Shown here: piece by piece, positions 9,125 through 19,100 of the stretch
How the letters are laid out: each line of letters begins with the position of its first letter
Position numbering within the stretch: the first letter of the stretch is position 1
NCBI GenBank assembly: GCA_965213765.1
Contig: OZ243926.1
Coordinates: forward strand, 4,464,001-4,528,000
Length of the DNA stretch: 64,000 nt
DNA from: JAJDXO01 sp965213765
Lineage (GTDB): Bacteria > Pseudomonadota > Alphaproteobacteria > Rhodospirillales > UBA2165
Reading direction: 5' to 3'
The notes under the pieces: generated by a model
Told to the model about the DNA's origin: nothing
Databases searched by the model: none
Seen by the model: only the letters and a program-made list of their open reading frames with translations
Translations under genes and position numbers: made by a program

Positions 9125-11071
9125 ATGTGCGGCTTCGCGGGCTTCATCGGCACGCCCGGCGCGCATGGCGCCGACGAATTGGAACGCTTGGCGGCGCGCA
9201 TGGCCGAGCGGCTGGAGAGCCGTGGGCCGGACGACGCCGGCACCTGGGTCTCGCCCGCCGCCGGCATCGCCATCGGCCACCGCCGGCTGGCGGTGATCGA
9301 CCTCTCTGCAGCCGGCCGCCAGCCCATGGTCTCGGCGAGCGGGCGTTCGGTCATCGCCTACAACGGCGAGGTCTACAACTTCGCTGAGATCCGACGCGAG
9401 CTGGAGGCGGAGGGGCGCGGATTCCGCAGCGGGTCCGACACCGAGGTGGTGCTGGAGGCCTGCGAGGCGTGGGGCGTGGAGCGCGCCGTGTCGCAATTCA
9501 TCGGCATGTTCGCTTTCGCGCTCTGGGATACGCGGGAGCGCCGTCTCACCCTGGTCCGCGACCGCCTCGGCATTAAACCCCTATACTGGGGCCGGAGCGG
9601 CGGGTTGCGCTTCTTCGGTTCCCAGCCCAAGGCCTTTTTCGGCCATCCAGGCTGGCGCCCGGTGGTGGATCGGGATGCGCTCGCCGCCTATCTGCGCTAC
9701 GCCTACGTGCCCGCGCCCCATTCCATCTTCAGGGGAGTGGAGAAGCTGGAGCCGGGGACGATCGTCGAGATCGACGCCGACGGGAGGGAGAGGCGCCGCC
9801 GCTACTGGGACCTGCGGGCGATTGCGCGCGATGCGGCGCGCCAGCGCACCGTGCCCGACGATGCGACGGCCGTGGACGCCCTCGACACGCTATTGCGCGA
9901 CGCCGTGAAGCGGCGGATGATCGCGGACGTGCCGCTTGGCGTCTTCCTCTCCGGCGGGATCGACAGTTCGACCGTGCTGGCCCTGATGCAGGCCCAGAGT
10001 GACCGGCCGGTCAAGTCATTCACCATCGGCTTCGACGAGGCCGGCTATGACGAGGCCCGCGATGCGAAGCGGGTTGCCCGACATCTAGGAACGGACCACA
10101 CCGAGCTCTACGTCGCACCCGGCCACGCGCAGGCGGTGCTGCCTGAACTCGCCTCATGGTACGACGAGCCATTTGCCGATTCCTCGCAAATTCCGACCTG
10201 TCTGGTCTCCGAGATGACCCGGCGCGACGTGACCGTGGCGCTCTCCGGCGACGGTGGCGACGAGGTATTCGCAGGCTACAACCGCCACTTCAGGGGAGCC
10301 GCCCTGTGGCAGCGCTACGGAGGTTGGCCGCATCCGCTTCGTGCCACGCTCGCCCTGGGGCTGCGCGCACTCCCCGCATCCCTCTGGGACACCGTGTTCC
10401 GCCCATTGCCGCGGTCAATCAGGCCACCGCTCGTCGGTGACAAGATTCACAAGCTCGCCAGTCTTCTGCCCTTGGCGGACGAGGACGCGGTTTATCGGCG
10501 ACTGATCTCGCAGTGGGGCGATCCGCAAGTGCCGATCCGCAATGGAAGGGAACCGCAGGGCATTCTCTGGGACTCGACGGTCCGCGGCGATCTCGCGAAC
10601 TTCGCCGACCGCATGCAATTCCTGGACACGATGACCTATCTCCCCGACGACATCCTCACCAAGGTGGACCGTGCTAGCATGGCGGTTGGGCTGGAGGCAC
10701 GGGTGCCGCTGCTCGATCACCGCGTGGTCGAGTTCGCGTGGCGCCTGCCGCTCGCCATGAAGGCGCGGGGTGGCCAGGGCAAGTGGCTGCTGCGCCAGGT
10801 ACTCGGCCGCTATGTCCCGGAGCGGCTCACCGACCGGCCCAAGATGGGCTTCGGCGTGCCGGTTGGCGCGTGGCTCAGAGGACCACTCAGGGACTGGGCG
10901 GAGAGCCTGCTCGCCGAAAGCCGTTTGCGCAACGGCGGCTATCTCGATCCGGCGCCGATCCGCGATGCCTGGGCGGAGCACCTCTCCGGGCGTCGCAACC
11001 ACCAAAACCGCCTCTGGACCGTGCTGATGTTCGAGGCGTGGCGGGAAACCTGGAACATCGGCGGCGCCTGA
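9125..11071 (+). CDS. asnB: Asparagine synthase (glutamine-hydrolysing), AsnB-type
   Basis: A 648-residue protein starting MCGFAGFIG, so the catalytic Cys2 of the N-terminal glutaminase is kept. YNGEVYNFAEIR and SDTEVVLEACEAWG complete domain 1 (to about residue 200). The synthetase domain has FLSGGIDSSTVLAL, the ATP pyrophosphatase loop (about residues 274-287), SGDGGDEVFAGYNRH and RPKMGFGVPVGAWLRG near the end. Such genes are common in exopolysaccharide and O-antigen loci, where they may amidate uronic acids rather than make free asparagine; that role is inference. A fragment of a second copy lies at 14115. Confidence 0.9.
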   Translation: MCGFAGFIGTPGAHGADELERLAARMAERLESRGPDDAGTWVSPAAGIAIGHRRLAVIDLSAAGRQPMVSASGRSVIAYNGEVYNFAEIRRELEAEGRGFRSGSDTEVVLEACEAWGVERAVSQFIGMFAFALWDTRERRLTLVRDRLGIKPLYWGRSGGLRFFGSQPKAFFGHPGWRPVVDRDALAAYLRYAYVPAPHSIFRGVEKLEPGTIVEIDADGRERRRRYWDLRAIARDAARQRTVPDDATAVDALDTLLRDAVKRRMIADVPLGVFLSGGIDSSTVLALMQAQSDRPVKSFTIGFDEAGYDEARDAKRVARHLGTDHTELYVAPGHAQAVLPELASWYDEPFADSSQIPTCLVSEMTRRDVTVALSGDGGDEVFAGYNRHFRGAALWQRYGGWPHPLRATLALGLRALPASLWDTVFRPLPRSIRPPLVGDKIHKLASLLPLADEDAVYRRLISQWGDPQVPIRNGREPQGILWDSTVRGDLANFADRMQFLDTMTYLPDDILTKVDRASMAVGLEARVPLLDHRVVEFAWRLPLAMKARGGQGKWLLRQVLGRYVPERLTDRPKMGFGVPVGAWLRGPLRDWAESLLAESRLRNGGYLDPAPIRDAWAEHLSGRRNHQNRLWTVLMFEAWRETWNIGGA

Positions 11072-11621
11072 CGAGATGGGGGCACAAGCCATTGAATTGA
11101 CGCGGCTTCTCGCAGACCTTACATGGTGAGTTGTTCTGAAACCGAGGATGAAAATGTCCCAGTACGTTGTCCGTTTGGATAAATCGTTTGCTTCCGATCT
11201 CGAAAAAAAGAATTCTTTTCGTCAACGCGTGGCCGCAAACAAAGCGGCCAAATCCAGTTCCCTGTCAAAGAGAAAACTGGCACAGGAATTGAAATCTTCG
11301 CCAACGAACATCCCCCTCGACACCCCATGCCCGCGAGGCGGTCTCGCACCTCTTGTTTGTCGATCCGGACTCGAAGATGCTGGAAGCGTCCGAACTGCGC
11401 GAGGACCGGCGGATGCTGCCAGCGACATTCGCCGATGACGCGCCGGTGTCGCAGCCGCGATTCGACGCGATCAACTTCCCGCTGGACGCGCTCTGGCCCG
11501 AGGGGACACGGGCGCAAGACGGCGCCGGCAATGAGGACGCGCAGGAGACCAAGCCGGACCCCTGACGACTTTTCGATCCACACGCTCCCGCTCGGGCGGG
11601 GTGCTAAGGGCATCTGGAGCC
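11072..11621 (+). other. 550-base gap with an unassigned coding remnant
   Basis: No complete gene is seen. From 11326 to 11565 one frame reads like real protein (HAREAVSHLLFVDPDSKM, then LREDRRMLPATFADDAP) but lacks a convincing start. From 11154 another frame reads MSQYVVRLDKSF before becoming lysine- and serine-rich. These look like pieces of one decayed gene. The family was not recognised. Confidence 0.3.
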
Positions 11622-13031
11622 ATGCAAGGGCACCGGTTTAGGCTGTTTCCGGCTGCCTTCGCTGTCACTCTGGCCGTGATGGCCGCGGTCGTCGCGTCGC
11701 AGGACAGCCGACTACCTGTTGCTGACGAATACAGCTATCTCGGTACGGCCTATCAACTCGCTTCTCACGGAGTCTTCGCGCCCTACGACGCCGGTGGAGC
11801 TCGGACAGCGCCTTTCATGGCGCAAACGCCGTTAACCCCCTTTGTTATCGCCGGGATGATACGGCTCGACGGCGATTTCAAGGATACCCTTGGCTGCCTT
11901 TTGTCGGCACTCAATTCCGAGCAGAGCGACGTTTCATCCTGCCCCCCGGACTATGGTTTAGTAATCCCGGCTCAAACATTTCTAATGACAGTAGCAGCCA
12001 GCCTAGTATGGCTGATTGCTCAGTATTGCGGCGCGACCCCCATCGTACGATCACTGGCGCTTGGTCTCGCCTTGTTTTCGGAGCAGTACTTCTATTTTGC
12101 CCGGCACTTCCTGACGGATACATACATTCTGCTATTCGTGTCGATTTTCATCTTCGGATTGACGCGCGCCTATCGCGTCGACCGGGCGCCAAATGATCGG
12201 ACGCTCAGTCTTGCCATTGCGGGTGCCGGGTTGGGACTGTGCGCTTTGACGCGGGAAGGGTATACCGTGCTTTGCGTCGCCGTTCCGCTGGCACTTTTCC
12301 TGGGTCATATTTGGGCAGCGCGGCACGAACGCATCGGTCCGCGTCTCGCATCGGCCATTCGCCCCACTCTCAGCCTCGCCATTGCCTGTGTGATCATTGT
12401 GTCGCCCTGGCTGGCTCGGAACGTGATTTTGTTCGACAGCCTTGCCATCGTCAACGGGCACGGCTCCCATGTGATCATCGAACGCGTGTCCTACAATGAC
12501 ATGACTTGGCGTGAATGGGCCGCCGCCTGGGTCTTCTGGCTGCCGGATTTCGGTGACAAGCTTGGGCCTGCGCTGTTTGGCGCCGAAGCCGTTGAACGCC
12601 TGCGATGGTTTGGAAATGGAAGTTTCTACACCGTGGGTAACGGGCCGCTGAGCACGGACCTAAAAGCCGAGGCCGCTGCGGCGGCCGAACCCGTGCTGCC
12701 TTACATCCTCAAGACCTATGTGTTCGGCGACCTGTTGAACCATGTGCGGGTGACGCTGGTCTTGGTATGGCGCGGATTGTGGATCGGGAACTATTTCGGC
12801 CTGGTTGGCCACGCGCTCGCGGTTTTCGGGGTCTGGCACCTGTATCGGAGCGGGCGGCTTCCCGTGCTGCTCTGCATCGCCGTACCGGCGGCCTTCATGA
12901 CGGGTCTGCATGCCTTTGTGTCGGTGAGCATCCCGCGCTATAACCTTATCCAGCTGCCGTATCTGGCTGTGCTGTCCGCGATTGTTATGGCCCATCTCGG
13001 CGCACGTGCGCGCACCCGCTTCGGATTGTGA
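11622..13031 (+). CDS. Polytopic membrane glycosyltransferase, GT-C (PMT/ArnT-like)
   Basis: A 469-residue protein with a membrane segment at residues 6-26 and about ten hydrophobic stretches in all. The first periplasmic loop contains VADEYSYLGTAYQLASHG, the position where GT-C enzymes keep their catalytic acidic residues. Tracts such as LALGLALFSEQYFYFARHF and ILLFVSIFIFGLTRAY are typical of dolichyl-phosphate-mannose or ArnT-like transferases. ATG at 11622 follows GGAG at good distance; an in-frame GTG at 11601 is less likely. It probably moves a sugar from undecaprenyl phosphate onto a glycan or lipid A at the periplasmic face. The GT2 gene just downstream could make that donor. Confidence 0.75.
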   Translation: MQGHRFRLFPAAFAVTLAVMAAVVASQDSRLPVADEYSYLGTAYQLASHGVFAPYDAGGARTAPFMAQTPLTPFVIAGMIRLDGDFKDTLGCLLSALNSEQSDVSSCPPDYGLVIPAQTFLMTVAASLVWLIAQYCGATPIVRSLALGLALFSEQYFYFARHFLTDTYILLFVSIFIFGLTRAYRVDRAPNDRTLSLAIAGAGLGLCALTREGYTVLCVAVPLALFLGHIWAARHERIGPRLASAIRPTLSLAIACVIIVSPWLARNVILFDSLAIVNGHGSHVIIERVSYNDMTWREWAAAWVFWLPDFGDKLGPALFGAEAVERLRWFGNGSFYTVGNGPLSTDLKAEAAAAAEPVLPYILKTYVFGDLLNHVRVTLVLVWRGLWIGNYFGLVGHALAVFGVWHLYRSGRLPVLLCIAVPAAFMTGLHAFVSVSIPRYNLIQLPYLAVLSAIVMAHLGARARTRFGL

Positions 13032-13073
13032 GGCGCAATCAACGAACGTCTCGACGAAGAGGTCGATGTCGCT

Positions 13074-14009
13074 ATGAAAGTCGCCGTGATGATCCCCTGC
13101 CTCAACGAAGAAGTAGCTATCGGGCAAGTCGTCCGGGACTTTCAATCGGCACTTTCCGGCGCGGACATCTATGTCTACGACAATGGCTCGTCGGACCGAA
13201 CGGCAGAACTCGCCGAACAAGCCGGGGCCATTGTTCGCCACGTCGCTCGACGGGGTAAAGGCCATGTGGTGCGTCAAATGTTTTCCGACATAGAGGCTGA
13301 CGTCTATGTTCTGGCTGACGGCGACGGCGCCCACGATGCGAAGAGCGCTCCGGCACTGGTAACCAGTTGTGTGGACGACAACGTTGCAATGGTGGTCGGT
13401 TGCCGTCGTTTGAAGTCGGGACACGACACGTACCGGAAGGGGCATGTTTTCGGCAACTGGTTGTTTAATTTGCTCGCCTGGCTTTTATTTGGCCATCGAT
13501 GCATCGACATTCTCTCGGGATTTCGCGTTTTCAGCCGCCAGTTCGTGAAGTCATTCCCCGCACTGAGCAACGGGTTCGAAATTGAAACCGAACTGACGGT
13601 CCACGCGTTAAGCCTGAATTTAGCCACCCTGGAAGTCGACACGCCGTACCGGGAGCGTGCACGGGGTTCGTCCAGCAAGCTCAACACCTATCGCGACGGC
13701 GTCAAGATTCTGTCGGTGATGATCCGCCTTTTCATGGATCTGCGGCCGCTCCTGTTCTTCTCAGGTATCGCGACCCTTGCGGCGATTGCGGGATTTGTTC
13801 TCTTCATTCCGATCTTGCTCGAGTACCTGGAAACCGGGTTGGTTGTGACGCTTCCCACGGCCATCCTGTGCATGGGACTGATTCTCACAGCACTGCTCAC
13901 ATTCTTCTCCGGCCTCCTGCTGGATTCGGTCGCGCGCCAAAGACTTGAAATGAAACGTCTCGCGTTTCTTGCACAAGGGTCGAGCCGGAGACCACAAGAA
14001 ACCGATTGA
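13074..14009 (+). CDS. GT2 family glycosyltransferase, polyprenyl-phosphate sugar synthase-like
   Basis: A 311-residue protein with an N-terminal GT-A domain: VAVMIPCLNEEVAIGQVV, then YVYDNGSSDRTAEL, and YVLADGDGAHD holding the metal-binding DxD-type site. DILSGFRVFSRQFVKSFP and TPYRERARGSSSKL match DPM1/GtrB-like enzymes. Two membrane helices follow (about residues 225-250 and 258-285), as in undecaprenyl-phosphate glycosyltransferases. It likely charges undecaprenyl phosphate with a sugar for the adjacent GT-C enzyme. Confidence 0.85.
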   Translation: MKVAVMIPCLNEEVAIGQVVRDFQSALSGADIYVYDNGSSDRTAELAEQAGAIVRHVARRGKGHVVRQMFSDIEADVYVLADGDGAHDAKSAPALVTSCVDDNVAMVVGCRRLKSGHDTYRKGHVFGNWLFNLLAWLLFGHRCIDILSGFRVFSRQFVKSFPALSNGFEIETELTVHALSLNLATLEVDTPYRERARGSSSKLNTYRDGVKILSVMIRLFMDLRPLLFFSGIATLAAIAGFVLFIPILLEYLETGLVVTLPTAILCMGLILTALLTFFSGLLLDSVARQRLEMKRLAFLAQGSSRRPQETD

Positions 14010-14114
14010 ACCCGAGGCATGGTGTTTTCCGAATCCCTTGATCCGATCGTTGACAGGTCGCCATTGTCGGTGAGGGAGGTCGGCTTTTGTGTCGTCGGTA
14101 GGTGGGACATGTCG

Positions 14115-14374
14115 AATACCGGTACGTGCCGTCTCCGCCGGTGGAGCGGCCGAAGATGGGCTTCGGGATCCCTCTGGACATGTGGCAGCGGAGCCCGCTG
14201 AGAGAATGGGCCGATGACCTGCTGGAGCCGGACGCTATAGCAGCCGCCGGCATTCTCGACCCCTCCCCGGTGCAGCGCGCCTGGCGCGACCACTCTAGGG
14301 GCGTTCGGAACCGGCAGTCCACGCTTTGGTACGTGCTCATGTTCCAGGCCTGGAAGCGGCGCTGGCTGCCATGA
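14115..14374 (+). pseudogene. C-terminal fragment of a second AsnB
   Basis: The frame reads VEYRYVPSPPVERPKMGFG and continues with PLREWADDLLEPDAIAAAG to WYVLMFQAWKRRW. This matches only the last 85 or so residues of AsnB; the intact asnB at 9125 has the same RPKMGFGVP motif. No glutaminase or ATP-binding part is present upstream, where 14010-14114 holds no gene. The next glycosyltransferase overlaps its stop by ATGA, which shows an ancestral asnB-GT4 gene order that has since been deleted. Confidence 0.8.
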
Positions 14375-15513
14375 CCTCTCCCGGCCCGGCGGGCACGCTG
14401 CTCTTCGTCGTCACCGAGGACTGGTACTTCTGCTCGCACCGCCTCGCCCTCGCGCGCGCCGCGCGGGCAGCAGGCTGGCGCGTAGTGGTGGCGACGCGGG
14501 TCAATCGCCATGCCGATGACATCCTGGGTGCGGGCCTGGAACTGCGCCCGCTGTCGATGCGCCGGCGCGGCATGTCGCCACCGGGTGAGTTGCGGACGCT
14601 GCTGGAACTGGCTGCTCTCTACCGGCGCGAGCGCCCCACGGTGGTTCACCATGTGGCCCTGAAACCGGTCCTCTACGGTTCCCTCGCGGCTTTTGCCGCC
14701 AGCGTACCCGCAGTGGTGAATGCCATCGCCGGTCTGGGTTTCGTGTTCGTATCCCGCAGCTTCAGGGCCCGGGCGCTGCGCCCACTGGTGCGGGCCGGGT
14801 ACCGTCTCGCATTCGCCGGACGCGGCACCCGCGTCGTGGTCCAGAACGAGGAGGACGAGGCCACGGCTCGGGATTTGGGAGTGAACCCGGAGCGGATCGC
14901 CCTGATCCGCGGTTCGGGTGTCGATCTGGATCGGTTTGCGCCGGGTCCGGAGCCAGACGGGCCGGTAGTGGTCACCATGGTCTCGCGCATGCTCCGGGAC
15001 AAGGGCGTGTTCGAACTGGTCGAGGCGGCGCGGCGCCTCTCACTTTCCCATCCCTCCCTGCGGGTGCGGCTGGTCGGTCCTCCGGACCCGGAAAACCCCG
15101 CAAGCATCGACACGGAAACGCTGGAAGCCCTTTCCCGGGAGGGGATCATCGAGTGGTGTCCGGGCACCAACGACGTGCCGCGCGTGTGGGCGCACAGTCA
15201 TGTAGCCGTGCTTCCTTCCTACCGGGAAGGTCTCCCGAAGGCGTTGCTCGAAGCGGCCGCCTGCGGCCGGCCCATGGTGTCCACCGATGTCCCGGGCTGT
15301 CGCGACGTGGTGCGCCACGAGCGCACCGGTCTTCTGGTCCCGCCGCGCGATGCGCCTGCCCTGGCTTGCGCCATCGCCCGCCTGGCAGACGATCCCGAAC
15401 TGCGCGCGCGTCTCGGCCGCGGGGCGCGTGAGCATGTCCGGGACTTCGCCGAGGCCCGTATCGTCGGTCAGACCCTGGAACTCTATTCACAACTCGTCGA
15501 TGACAACCGGTGA
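14371..15513 (+). CDS. GT4 family glycosyltransferase, PglA/WbpH-like
   Basis: A 380-residue GT4 enzyme. It starts with LLFVVTEDWYFCSHRLALAR, a motif shared with PglA/CapM-type transferases, and has HHVALKPVLYGSLAAF, the HxxxKPxxYG signature of transferases acting on undecaprenyl-diphospho-bacillosamine-type acceptors. Further on are TMVSRMLRDKGVFELVEA and YREGLPKALLEAAACGRP (donor motif). In known systems this subgroup adds the second sugar to a 2,4-diamino sugar primer, which would suit a locus containing PseB and PseC. That link is inference. Confidence 0.85.
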   Translation: MTSPGPAGTLLFVVTEDWYFCSHRLALARAARAAGWRVVVATRVNRHADDILGAGLELRPLSMRRRGMSPPGELRTLLELAALYRRERPTVVHHVALKPVLYGSLAAFAASVPAVVNAIAGLGFVFVSRSFRARALRPLVRAGYRLAFAGRGTRVVVQNEEDEATARDLGVNPERIALIRGSGVDLDRFAPGPEPDGPVVVTMVSRMLRDKGVFELVEAARRLSLSHPSLRVRLVGPPDPENPASIDTETLEALSREGIIEWCPGTNDVPRVWAHSHVAVLPSYREGLPKALLEAAACGRPMVSTDVPGCRDVVRHERTGLLVPPRDAPALACAIARLADDPELRARLGRGAREHVRDFAEARIVGQTLELYSQLVDDNR

Positions 15514-15639
15514 TACCCGGACACGTGCGGAGGTCAGTCGACGCCCGTCGAGGAGCCTGATCCCGTAGAGATTATGCCCCCATCGCCGAGTAATTTCAGG
15601 TCCGGCGCATGATATTCGGAATCCTTGCCGGATGACCGG

Positions 15640-16313
15640 AAGGTTCATCGGGTCGTGAGGTATCTCATCGAAAAAAACATCACCGTCCCGAGCAAAGCTT
15701 CGTGAACACGTGCACCTGGCAGCGTACGCAAAACGACCGGGTTCGGTTTGAGGTACGGTTCGAGCGGAACCTGCGTCAGCCATTTGGCCGACGAGATAGG
15801 CATCGAGGTCCTTCTGCATTTCCTCGATGCTTTCGCAGAACTTCTTTCTGCCCGTGACACGGAAGTGCTCGTCGAGAAGCGTTCTGTGCAGCCGCTCGAC
15901 GAATCAGTTTGATTGCGGCGGCCCGACCTGGTCGTCCGGTGTTCGATCTCCTTGAGTTGGAGGAACAGCTCGAAGGGGTGGCGGGCGGACCTGCCGTAAC
16001 ACTCCCTGCCGTTATAGGAGAGCACGGTGCTGATGCGCGCTTCATGCCCTTCGGAGGTGGGGAGCACGTCATTGTTCATGACGTGGATCGCGGCCTCGAC
16101 CTCTTCCGAGACCCGATTGGGGTGCGGGCCTCTGGCGCCGGGCAGCCGGTCGATGAGGCCGTCGGCCTCATAGGTCTGGTAGTTCCTTCTGATCTCGTAA
16201 ATCTGCTGGCGGTAATATCCCATGATCCGGCGGGCCTTGGAGACATTGCTCATCTCGTTGGCCAATTCCAGCAGGCTCAGCTTGCGTCGTGCAATCTTGT
16301 CATTGGTTGTCAA
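15640..16313 (-). mobile_element. Degenerate IS481-like transposase remnant
   Basis: On the minus strand the N-terminus reads KLSLLELANEMSNVSKARR, then YYRQQIYEIRRNYQTYEADG and LIDRLPGARGPHPNRVSEEV, the helix-turn-helix of IS481-type transposases. The sequence then jumps to ARHPFELFLQLKEIEHRTT, from the far end of the integrase core, followed by frame changes leading to EEMQKDLDAYLVG (near 15800). Most of the catalytic DDE core is therefore deleted and the element is dead. It separates the two halves of the polysaccharide locus. Confidence 0.75.
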
Positions 16314-16448
16314 ATCGTTCTTCTGAAGGGTTGGATGTTGTGCAATAAAATCCTAATCCCGTCCAGTAGCGGCGTGGCCACCGTCGGCGCGTCTGACTCT
16401 CAAGGTCGCGCGCCGACGGATCAAACTGTCAGATGAAGGGTTGAGGCG

Positions 16449-17192
16449 ATGAAAGCGATAGTGATCAGCCTTCCGCACGCTCAAGAGCGCCGGCGCCGCA
16501 TGGCGCAGCGGTTTTCTGAGGCCGAACTTCCGTTCGAGTTCTTGGATGCGCTCGATGCGGAAGAGATGACTGAGGCGGACATGGCGCAGGTGGACACACG
16601 ATATCGCCGCCGCTGGGGTCTCCGGCCTGTGGCATCGTCCGAGCTTGCGTGTTGGCGCTCGCACGTCTGCGCGATCACCCAGGCGAGCGCCGGGCCAAAT
16701 TCGATGACCGCCATCTTCGAGGACGATGCCATCCTTCTGCCGGAACTGCCGGCCGTGCTGGATGCGCTGGAGCACTCGCCTGTATCCTTCGATCTGATCA
16801 GTCTCGCCCGCCGGAGCCGAAAGCCGCTGGTCGCCGCCCAGCCCCTCGCAGCGGGCCGATCCATGGGACGAGTCCGTTACAGCGAGTATTGCGCCGCAGG
16901 TTATGTGATCACGAGAGAGGCGGCGGCCTATCTCGCGGGCCGCATGAAACGGATGCGCCTGCCCGTTGACATGGAACTGCTTTTCTTCTGGGTCCACCGG
17001 CTCAATCTTTTCTTCCTCGACGCGCCGGTGGTCGAGCACGACGAAATAATCCCCTCGCAACTCGCCACCGACCGGACGGTCGTGGTAACAGGGTGGAAGC
17101 CTCCCCGCCACCGCCGGCTCGCCTATCTTCTGCATATGGCCGCAAGGAAGCGGATCGGGTTTCGGAATCTCGTCAGCGGGAAAATCCGCTGA
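16449..17192 (+). CDS. GT25 family glycosyltransferase (LPS type)
   Basis: A 247-residue protein of the Glyco_transf_25 family. It begins MKAIVISLPHAQERRRRM, has a SSELACWRSHVCAITQA segment (the family's conserved GCxxSH-like motif), and MTAIFEDDAILLPEL with the ExD acidic catalytic motif at about residues 90-95. YSEYCAAGYVITREAAAYL matches the GxxxYxI stretch. Family members add galactose or glucose to lipooligosaccharide in the cytoplasm. It stands alone after the IS481 remnant. Confidence 0.85.
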   Translation: MKAIVISLPHAQERRRRMAQRFSEAELPFEFLDALDAEEMTEADMAQVDTRYRRRWGLRPVASSELACWRSHVCAITQASAGPNSMTAIFEDDAILLPELPAVLDALEHSPVSFDLISLARRSRKPLVAAQPLAAGRSMGRVRYSEYCAAGYVITREAAAYLAGRMKRMRLPVDMELLFFWVHRLNLFFLDAPVVEHDEIIPSQLATDRTVVVTGWKPPRHRRLAYLLHMAARKRIGFRNLVSGKIR

Positions 17193-17247
17193 TACCGATC
17201 ATAAAGACCTTATTCTAGGCAATTCGGAGTCGAAAAGGTTTGATGTC

Positions 17248-17367
17248 ATGACCAGAGGCGTTCCGATGCTTGATCCGAAGGTTGATTTGAAGGGAGCGAC
17301 CCCGGAGAAACTGGCCCGCGCGCTGCTGCACAACCCGTTACGCCCTGGCAACCGGCGGCGTAGCTGA
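17248..17367 (+). CDS. Short conserved-looking peptide, possibly truncated
   Basis: A 39-codon frame reads MLDPKVDLKGATPEKLARA and then LLHNPLRPG before a TGA. I recall this opening from small alphaproteobacterial hypothetical proteins that are somewhat longer, so this could be a shortened copy; the memory is not checked. An AAAGG stretch precedes the ATG. The rest of the 17193-17460 gap shows nothing else. Confidence 0.3.
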   Translation: MTRGVPMLDPKVDLKGATPEKLARALLHNPLRPGNRRRS

Positions 17368-17460
17368 ATTCGGATCGATGCCCGTTCCCGATTTCCAGTC
17401 GCTCATGCTTCGGGTTCTCATTGTGCGGTCGAACGGAACCGCGCTTGAGGCGCTCTACCG

Positions 17461-18441
17461 CTAAACGCCGTAGTACTCGCGGTACCACTTGATAAAACGG
17501 GGAATTCCTTCGGCGATATTCGTCGACGGCGTGAAGCCAAAGTCCGTTTGGGCGGTCTCGATGTCGGCGTAGGTCTCCTGAACGTCACCAGGCTGCATGG
17601 GCAACAACTCGACCTCCGCCGTCGTGCCGAGCTCCTGCTCGATCAGAGCAATCAGACCGGTCAGCGGCTCGGATCGGTGATTTCCCAGATTATAAAGTTT
17701 GACCGGCGGGGCTCCATCGCCGACCCGGGGCGCTTTCTCCAAACACGCAAGGACGCCGGCGACAATATCGTCGATGTAGGTGAAATCCCGCCGCATGTCC
17801 CCGTGATTGAAGACCTGGATGGGTTCGCCGGCCAAAATCTTTCTGGTAAAGATAAAAGCAGCCATGTCGGGCCGTCCCCAGGGCCCGTAAACGGTAAAAA
17901 ACCGTAATCCGGTCATCGGGATACCGTACAGCCGACCATAGGAATTGCTGATAAGTTCGCCGCTCCGCTTGGTGGCGGCATACAGAGAAATCGGATCATC
18001 AACCCGGTCGTCAACGCTGAACGGGAGGTCTTTGTTGGCGCCATATACCGACGAGGAACTGGCAAATACGAAGTGTTTCAGTTCGGGAAGCCGCCGGCAC
18101 ATCTCCAGCACGTTGAGCTGACCATCAATATTCGACCGGAGATACGCGTGCGGGTTTTCCAACGAATATCGGACACCCGCCTGAGCGGCCAGATGCACGA
18201 TGCGGTCTACCGATTCATGGCTCGCCGCCAGCGCCATCATGTCGTCCCGCTCGGCGATATCCAATCGATGAAAGTCGAAACCGTCCCGGGCCGTCAGCAG
18301 TTTGAGCCGCGCCTCCTTCAGGGACGGGTCGTAATAATCGTTGAGGTTATCAATCCCAACGACCGCCTCACCAGTATCCAACAATGCCTGGCAGGCATGA
18401 AAGCCGATAAATCCGGCGGCACCGGTGACGAGGATTGACAT
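17461..18441 (-). CDS. NAD-dependent sugar epimerase, UDP-glucuronate 4-epimerase-like
   Basis: A 326-residue extended short-chain dehydrogenase. It starts MSILVTGAAGFIGFHACQAL (NAD-binding GxxGxxG), then GIDNLNDYYDPSLKEARL, a signature of UDP-glucuronate 4-epimerases, and SLYAATKRSGELISNSY with the catalytic Tyr-x3-Lys. TVYGPWGRPDMAAFIFTRKI is also typical. The ATG at 18441 gives the family's usual length; the in-frame extension to 18585 has no homologous look. It would interconvert UDP-glucuronate and UDP-galacturonate for the surface glycan. It is the only polysaccharide gene on the minus strand. Confidence 0.88.
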   Translation of the reverse strand: MSILVTGAAGFIGFHACQALLDTGEAVVGIDNLNDYYDPSLKEARLKLLTARDGFDFHRLDIAERDDMMALAASHESVDRIVHLAAQAGVRYSLENPHAYLRSNIDGQLNVLEMCRRLPELKHFVFASSSSVYGANKDLPFSVDDRVDDPISLYAATKRSGELISNSYGRLYGIPMTGLRFFTVYGPWGRPDMAAFIFTRKILAGEPIQVFNHGDMRRDFTYIDDIVAGVLACLEKAPRVGDGAPPVKLYNLGNHRSEPLTGLIALIEQELGTTAEVELLPMQPGDVQETYADIETAQTDFGFTPSTNIAEGIPRFIKWYREYYGV

Positions 18442-18539
18442 GAGAACCCCAGGTGATGTCGATCGCGGATATAGCCTGACTGCGCCTGCGATTACAACAC
18501 GAACGACAACAGGAACCAGGGCAATCGCTATTGGATTTG

Positions 18540-19100
18540 TCATGCGGCGGCGCGGATCAAGTTGAGTAGGAAGTCGTCGTTCCACGCGGCGCGCTTGAGC
18601 TTTCCACGTATGGCGTCCTTTGTCGGTTCTCGGCGTGCGATATTGAGGGCGAGGCGTCGCAGCATTGCGAGGTTTTCGGGTCCGTATCCTTTGCGGTTTC
18701 GTTGGCGGTACTCGTTCATGGTCACGTCGAGGACCCAGTGCAGGCAGTTTTCAATGGCCCAATGTGCGCGCACGGTGTGCTGGAAGCGTTCGGGCGAGAG
18801 CGGCGCGCTCATGATGTAGTAGCGGGTTTCGGTTGTCGTCTGCCTTGCGGTTTTGCGCGTCGCCTCGATCTTGCCGATCGCGGCCAGACCCGGCCAGTCA
18901 TGGTCCTCCCGTAGCCATGCAATCTCGTGGCAGACCGTGGTGCGGCGCGTCTCGATGCGCCCGTGATCGCCGTCAACCTGTTGGCAGGATTGCAGTTTGT
19001 CCGCCTGGACGGGGTCGTCCAGATACAGCCGCACATCCCCATACAGGCGGCCTTGATTGCCCTTGAGCGCCAGCACATAATCTCCGCCCCCGGCGGTAGG
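18540..19100 (-). mobile_element. ISAs1-family transposase, C-terminal remnant
   Basis: The minus strand carries the C-terminal half of an ISAs1 (H-repeat) transposase: DYVLALKGNQGRLYGDV, WPGLAAIGKIEATR, RAHWAIENCLHWVLDVTMN and RKGYGPENLAMLRRLALN. Homology stops abruptly near 19100; the open frame continues to 19607 through unrelated sequence. About half the transposase is missing, so it cannot move by itself. Confidence 0.85.
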
